Origin: Thermococcales archaeon 44_46
Lineage (GTDB): Archaea > Methanobacteriota_B > Thermococci > Thermococcales > Thermococcaceae
Direction: 5' to 3'
Length of the DNA: 26,299 bases
NCBI GenBank assembly: GCA_001507935.1
Contig: LGET01000002.1
Span: 1 to 26,299 of the forward strand
Positions within the stretch are counted from its first letter, which is position 1; each line of letters opens with the position of its first letter. This document shows, piece after piece, positions 22,512-26,299 of the stretch. The translations under genes were made by a program, and so were the position numbers. The notes below the pieces were generated by a model that was given only the letters and a program-made list of their open reading frames with translations, ran no database searches and was not told the DNA's origin.

Positions 22512-23559
22512 ACTCAGGGAAAAGGACACCTATAAAGAAGCTATTCTCGAAATCGAGCCTTTTCCGGAGGAAAACATTTTTCCAAAAGCTTTACCACCTA
22601 AAAAGCCAAAAACCTACATACTCGACTATGACAGAGACAGAGAGGAATACATAAACTGGATAAAGAAAGAAACACCATCAATGGCTAACCGATACATAAG
22701 TAAATTAGACAACTACTTAAAAGGCAAAAAAGCCAATACTCCAGCCGAGTTAAGGAAAATAATTGAAGCAATACCACCAACAAAATCTGGAAATCCAGAT
22801 AGGCACGTTTATAATGCAATAAGGAGTTACATAAACTTCTTAGTAGAAAAAGGAGCAATAAAGAAAAGTGAAAGCATAGACTTCAAAGCTGTAATTCCAA
22901 ACATCAAAAGCAAAGCAAGACCAGAAACAGAAAAGATAATCAAGGCAAAAGATATTGTGAACATTATTAAAGACGTTAAAGGAACAAAACCGGAAATAAT
23001 TCACGCTAGAAGACTATTCTTGAAGCTATTAGCTTTCACTGGTCTTAGAGGTCAAGAAGTCCTAGCTTTAATGAATCAGTTTGATCCAAAGGTTATTGAT
23101 GAGACTTTTGAAGCCTTTGACTTGCCAAGAAAATGGAAAAAGAAAATTGCTGTTTATGATTTAGAAAGAGTCAAAATAAAAACCAGAAAGCACGGAACTA
23201 AAAGAGGATACATTGCTGTATTTCCAGTTGAATTAGTTGATGACCTAGTTAGATACCAGAAAAGTAGTTATAGACTAACACCTAACTCAATAAGAAAAGA
23301 TGAAATGCTAAATAATCCTGAAAAAGCCAAAGACTTCGCTTTATTTAGAAAGTTTGTTCAAAACTTCTTGAATAATAACGTTATGTCTAAAGTTCCAAAT
23401 CCACCGGCTGATGCATCACATCTTATAGAATTCCTTCAAGGTAGAGCATCTAAAAATGTTGGTGGAAAACATTATAGACAAAATGTGAAGAATGCAGTGA
23501 GAATATATTATTACTTAGTAGATGAGCTTAAGAAGGCTTTGCCTATTTTAGAACTTTAA
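22501..23559 (+). pseudogene. SSV-type tyrosine recombinase, C-terminal fragment Int(C)
   Basis: The frame is open from 22450, through the tRNA half, to the stop at 23557-23559, yet has no ATG until 22681. This is expected for a C-terminal piece of an integrase split by integration. Catalytic-type residues are visible: Arg at 23047 (LAFTGLRGQEVLAL), a Lys-rich hairpin (KTRKHGTKRG), His at 23419, Arg at 23446 (HLIEFLQGRASK) and the nucleophilic Tyr candidate at 23473 (GGKHYRQN). The catalytic domain is therefore complete, but the N-terminal part that binds arm DNA should lie at the other end of the element. If translated alone from ATG 22681 it would give 292 aa. T runs follow at 23560-23572. 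Confidence 0.88.
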
Positions 23560-23572
23560 TTTTTTTCTTTTT
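23560..23572 (+). terminator. Oligo-T terminator after Int(C)
   Basis: A T7 tract, C, then T5 directly after the integrase stop is a typical archaeal terminator. Confidence 0.6.
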
Positions 23573-23640
23573 ATAATAGAAGACATAGAATAAAATTAAA
23601 CAGTAAACAGAGGGATATTGTCAAAGTCTAGATTAAATTT

Positions 23641-23675
23641 TAATATATTTGCCTTAATAACTTTATATTGGTGAG
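23641..23675 (+). promoter_or_regulatory. Promoter and ribosome binding site of the putative nuclease gene
   Basis: TAATATAT at 23641-23648 is TATA-like and would start transcription near 23670. GGTGAG at 23670-23675 precedes ATG 23679, so the leader is very short. Confidence 0.5.
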
Positions 23676-23678
23676 TTT

Positions 23679-24674
23679 ATGTATTTGAGGTATTATGCTC
23701 CATATTTTAAAAAGGAAGTCCATGATAGGATATTATACTACTTAGAGGAAATTAGGAAAATTCATGGAATTGACTATGAAGAAGTTCCTGTAAGAGCATG
23801 GTCTTTAGATTGGTACTCTAAAACAGCAAAAATTAGTGAAGCTATTGTATATGAACAACATTTGAAACCATATTCGAGTTTAATCTTAGCTAATTGTGAC
23901 AAATTAGTTCGAAATGGTCTTGATTTGCATTGTGATACTGTCTCTTCAAAATTTAAAAGCAGACGTGGCAATATCCATGTAGCTGGAACAATAGCAGTCG
24001 TCGAAAATGATGTAGTTTTACTGGCTTTAAAGTATGAAGATGAAATTTTTGAATTTCTTAAAGCTCTATTAAGAGAAGGACAGAGTTTATTAAGCATATT
24101 GGAAAAAACAAAACCCAAAAGCATTGTTCCATCAGAAGAAAAAGAAAGAAAAATTAAATCGCTTATAGCCTCAGCTCTTTCAAAATCTTTTGATTACGTT
24201 CTTATAGATGTGAAGCAGAATGCACCAAGTGGAGATAAATGGGATCCATTTATCGACTTTTCACCAGATGCGGATATAATTGCAGTGAACGAAGAAGAAA
24301 ACCGCATAATAGGAATTGAAGTGAAGGGTTACCGTTCCAACAAGGGGGTTATACAAAAAGCGAACATATACGAGGCTATTGGAGAAGCCATGATGTACCT
24401 TGTAAACCCATACATAAAGTACAGGGGAGAGAGGATAAAGGGAAGCGTGTTCGATGAAGTCTGGCTCTGTTACCCATATAAAAGAGACTTTGAAACTTTT
24501 GAAGAAGTAATGAAAATAACTCCAATAGGATTGCTTTCAGCTTATGAGGGAGTTGTCAAAGAACCTGAGAAGAATCCCTTTGTTAACGAGAGAGCCAAAG
24601 AGATATTCTTGGAAAACTTAACTACATTCAGAAGCTATATTAAAGGCGGAAAGAAAATGAACAGAATTATTTAG
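23679..24674 (+). CDS. Putative PD-(D/E)XK nuclease, unknown family
   Basis: This is a 331-aa protein that I do not recognise as a named family. The central part has a restriction-endonuclease-like core: SPDADIIAV with Asp197/Asp199, then GIEVKGY with Glu214 and Lys216, i.e. D-x(14-16)-E-x-K on adjacent strands. A helix with KANIYEAIGEAMMYLV follows, in the place where this fold often carries a Gln/Glu. The N-terminal 150 residues (with two Cys in SLILANCDKL and LDLHCDT) show no motif I know and may be the specificity or regulatory part. It has its own promoter and sits directly inside the att end of the integrated element. Roles in element maintenance, in superinfection exclusion or in defence are all possible; none is shown by sequence. 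Confidence 0.65.
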   Translation: MYLRYYAPYFKKEVHDRILYYLEEIRKIHGIDYEEVPVRAWSLDWYSKTAKISEAIVYEQHLKPYSSLILANCDKLVRNGLDLHCDTVSSKFKSRRGNIHVAGTIAVVENDVVLLALKYEDEIFEFLKALLREGQSLLSILEKTKPKSIVPSEEKERKIKSLIASALSKSFDYVLIDVKQNAPSGDKWDPFIDFSPDADIIAVNEEENRIIGIEVKGYRSNKGVIQKANIYEAIGEAMMYLVNPYIKYRGERIKGSVFDEVWLCYPYKRDFETFEEVMKITPIGLLSAYEGVVKEPEKNPFVNERAKEIFLENLTTFRSYIKGGKKMNRII

Positions 24675-24733
24675 ATGCGATATCTAATCCTGGAATGGAT
24701 AACATAGATTTGTGTATCCTCATTTTTCCCACT

Positions 24734-24973
24734 TTATTCTGGAAACGTACCAGTTCGTTTTTTCTTCTTTTTTATCCAACGATAAAGCTCTATGACCACT
24801 GCTACAGGCAAACTAAACAGCATTGCAACTCCTGAGACATAAATCAAAGCCATGTATGTAGAAGGTACATCAGTACCACTAAGTCCCGCTGCTACTCCAA
24901 AAACCACACTGAACAACACCCAAAAGAATGCTCCCACCACAGTTAAGATGAAACCCCAAACTAGAGGTCTCAT
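24734..24973 (-). CDS. Small membrane protein with two transmembrane helices, unknown function
   Basis: The protein is 79 aa from ATG 24973. Two hydrophobic segments, WGFILTVVGAFFWVLFSVVF and YMALIYVSGVAMLFSLPVAV, are followed by a strongly basic tail (WIKKKKKRTGTF), so the C-terminus should face the cytoplasm. A longer frame opens at 25024, but AAGGTGAG just upstream of 24973 and a TATA-like AAATTTATTT near 25010-25017 favour the shorter start. No family is recognised. It faces the nuclease gene tail to tail. Confidence 0.6.
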   Translation of the reverse strand: MRPLVWGFILTVVGAFFWVLFSVVFGVAAGLSGTDVPSTYMALIYVSGVAMLFSLPVAVVIELYRWIKKKKKRTGTFPE

Positions 24974-25130
24974 CCCTCTCACCTTTTTGAGATTTGGCAT
25001 AAACTCAAATAAATTTTTCGACATTAACTCTTATACTGGCTTTAAGATTTACATTACCACTAAAACTAACTTTGCCTTGAGAAACCCAGTTGAAGCTGTT
25101 GTTAAAGTAGTTCTAAATAAAAATAAAAAA

Positions 25131-26165
25131 TCAGGGAATATACACATAAAACTCGTAATAGATATCCTCTGGCCAATCATCTACCATCCATACAAACTTT
25201 ACTTTTCTTGATGGTTTTTCTGGAAGTCCCTCAAATAACAGGTACCCTTCTTCGGTACTCCTAGGCAATATTTCAGAGTTTTCTAGTTTGCTATCCCAAC
25301 TCGCTCCATATTGTTTATTATCATTGGCTATATCTATTAAGTATGCATCATCTTCAAAGATGTAATCGACTTCAGAACCTACGTTGGTAATCTTAAAATC
25401 AACCCTGAAATACTTCTTAATTTCATCCCAGTCTAGAGCTTCATACCAGCCATACCTAATAATTTGTATTCTAAAGTTCCCTTTGGTGACTATACAATTC
25501 TCGCATTCCTTAGAATTTTGAAGGTACTTCTGCTCAAAGTATGCTTCTTTTTCTTCATCGCTCATTTCTGGAATTCCATAGATACTATCCTGTGCTTTCA
25601 ATACTGTTCCGCTATCTGATATAAATTCTACATATGCAATCCCACGAGAGCTAAATCCTTTTTTCTTAACCTCATCCTTCCATATTGTTCTCTTGTAATA
25701 TACTTCATCGAACAATTCAAGGTATGTAAAATCGCTCTTAGTTATGGATATTGTAGTTTTGTAAATACTAAATCCATACTCATCTTGTATTTCAATTTTC
25801 AAAGTACCTGATGCAGGAACTTCTTGCTCCTGCTCATCAATAAATCTTAGATGAATTTCCCAATAGTTGTCATCATTTAGCATATAGAATTCTTTTATTT
25901 TAACGGGTTCTCCATATGTCTCTGTATATGTTTCTGTTGGTGTATACGTGATTGTTTTTGTTTCTGTTTTAGTGAGTGTCTTGGTGTATGTTTCTGTTTT
26001 AGTTACTTCTTTGGTCTCTGTTGTAGTAATTGTTTTTGTTTTAGTCATTGTCTTTGTTTCAGTTATTGTTTTTGGTGGTTCACCACTTGTACACCCACTT
26101 ACACTAACTATGGCTGAGACTATAAATAAGCTAATGAGGAGTCCCCATAATTTCTTTTCTTTCAT
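25131..26165 (-). CDS. Lipoprotein with Thr-X repeat tether and unknown extracellular domain
   Basis: This 344-aa secreted protein starts with a basic n-region and hydrophobic core (KEKKLWGLLISLFIVSAIVS) ending in a lipobox VSGC, with Cys25 as the lipidated residue. Residues of about 33-85 form a tether in which nearly every second residue is Thr (for example TITETKTMTKTKTI, TETYTKTLTKTETK). The remaining 255 residues form a beta-rich globular part with one CxxC-like pair (KECENC) and a conserved-looking WDSKLENSEILPRSTEEG. GGAGGTG (26177-26171) lies five bases before the ATG. Such Thr-rich lipoproteins are anchored outside the archaeal membrane and the tether is a likely glycosylation region; the ligand of the globular part is unknown. 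Confidence 0.8.
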   Translation of the reverse strand: MKEKKLWGLLISLFIVSAIVSVSGCTSGEPPKTITETKTMTKTKTITTTETKEVTKTETYTKTLTKTETKTITYTPTETYTETYGEPVKIKEFYMLNDDNYWEIHLRFIDEQEQEVPASGTLKIEIQDEYGFSIYKTTISITKSDFTYLELFDEVYYKRTIWKDEVKKKGFSSRGIAYVEFISDSGTVLKAQDSIYGIPEMSDEEKEAYFEQKYLQNSKECENCIVTKGNFRIQIIRYGWYEALDWDEIKKYFRVDFKITNVGSEVDYIFEDDAYLIDIANDNKQYGASWDSKLENSEILPRSTEEGYLLFEGLPEKPSRKVKFVWMVDDWPEDIYYEFYVYIP

Positions 26166-26204
26166 TTTTTCACCTCCACCAAATATTCATTTCTACTTTG
26201 TATT

Positions 26205-26216
26205 TTTTATTTTATA
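26205..26216 (-). promoter_or_regulatory. Promoter of the lipoprotein gene
   Basis: On the minus strand GGTATAAAATAA (about 26216-26205) is a good TATA box. It would start transcription near 26187, about 20 nt before ATG 26165. Confidence 0.6.
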
Positions 26217-26218
26217 CC

Positions 26219-26299
26219 CTAGTTCCCACCACCTGTGAAGTTGTATAATCTGTCCAGATTCACGGCCAGAATCGCCCCTAAAATCCTGACAGCTAACCC
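26219..26299 (-). CDS. C-terminal 26 codons of an unidentified protein, cut by the window edge
   Basis: Reading the minus strand from 26299, an open frame encodes GLAVRILGAILAVNLDRLYN then FTGGGN and stops at TAG (26221-26219). The hydrophobic end with LAVNLDRLYN resembles the tails of some DDE transposases, so an insertion sequence is possible. 26 residues are too few to decide. The lipoprotein promoter starts only a few bases after this stop. Confidence 0.4.
   Translation of the reverse strand, partial: GLAVRILGAILAVNLDRLYNFTGGGN

Larger units (their letters stand above)
22472..24674 (+). mobile_element. Left end of an SSV-type integrated element (right end not in window)
   Basis: The broken tRNA-Ser continues in frame into an integrase C-terminal fragment, the arrangement left when an archaeal plasmid or virus integrates through an att site inside its own integrase gene. 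Base composition drops sharply to AT-rich from 22512 and stays so through the putative nuclease ending at 24674. No second copy of the tRNA core is present up to 26299, so the right boundary is outside the window. I give 24674 only as the last gene that clearly shares the composition. Confidence 0.75.

Noticed and set aside
22472..22560. A complete tRNA-Ser with an intron
   Set aside because: Archaeal introns sit one base 3' of the anticodon, but no 3' half appears downstream and the sequence continues as an in-frame integrase.
24852..25211. A 119-aa plus-strand frame antisense to the membrane protein
   Set aside because: It lacks a ribosome binding site, is low in complexity and overlaps a minus-strand gene with clear membrane helices and start signals.
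25948..26238. A 96-aa Val-rich plus-strand frame antisense to the lipoprotein
   Set aside because: It is the complement of the Thr-repeat tether (Thr codons read as Val/Ser-rich on the other strand) and carries no start signal.

Overview
The window looks like a chromosomal segment of a hyperthermophilic euryarchaeon of the order Thermococcales (Pyrococcus/Thermococcus). The evidence is a 30-bp CRISPR repeat whose 3' end is the Pyrococcus-type crRNA tag ATTGAAAG, a cas gene order that follows the Pyrococcus furiosus cmr/cst locus as I remember it, archaeal TATA boxes and GGAGGTGA ribosome binding sites, and hydrogenase maturation genes of archaeal type. This placement comes from motif and family recognition, not from a database search.

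Layout. (1) 1-219 is the leader-distal end of a CRISPR array, transcribed rightwards, with its leader outside the window. (2) 422-14981 is one tightly packed, mostly overlapping operon. It holds cas6, the complete type III-B effector set (cmr1, cmr2/cas10, cmr3, csx1, cmr4, cmr5, cmr6), then the type I-B (Tneap/Cst, also called I-G in Pyrococcus) set: cst1/cas8, cst2/cas7, cas5t and cas3. (3) 15085-18369 is a second transcription unit with an archaeal AAA+ ATPase, cas4, cas1 and a second cas4-like gene. cas2 faces it on the opposite strand and overlaps its end by 8 bp. (4) 18788-22178 carries hypF and hypE, for NiFe-hydrogenase cyanide ligand synthesis, followed by a 37-aa Cys-containing small ORF with its own promoter. 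(5) At 22472 a tRNA-Ser(CGA) gene begins normally but breaks in the anticodon stem. It runs in frame into the C-terminal part of an SSV-type tyrosine recombinase, so this is the left end of an integrated plasmid or virus. Its first cargo gene is a putative PD-(D/E)XK nuclease of unknown family. (6) 24734-26299, all on the minus strand, holds a small two-helix membrane protein, a lipoprotein with a striking Thr-X repeat tether, and the last 26 codons of an unidentified gene at the window edge.

How the genes work together. The single Cas6 would process crRNAs for both effectors. Cmr1-6 with Cas10 would cut target RNA and make cyclic oligoadenylate that activates the HEPN RNase Csx1. Cst1/Cst2/Cas5 would form the DNA-targeting surveillance complex that recruits Cas3. 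Cas1, Cas2 and the two Cas4 proteins would acquire spacers.

The observations I rate highest are: (a) cas6 carries a one-base frameshift in an A6 run at 1110-1115. The displaced -1 frame encodes the missing glycine-rich C-terminal Cas6 motif and ends in an ATGA overlap with cmr1. (b) An integrase gene has been split through the 5' half of tRNA-Ser(CGA), so the functional tRNA must be rebuilt at the other end of the element. (c) An ATPase is translationally coupled to the adaptation genes. (d) Two Cas4 proteins flank Cas1. (e) A perfect 11-bp inverted repeat lies between the divergent cas2 and hypF promoters. (f) An unrecognised nuclease lies just inside the element.
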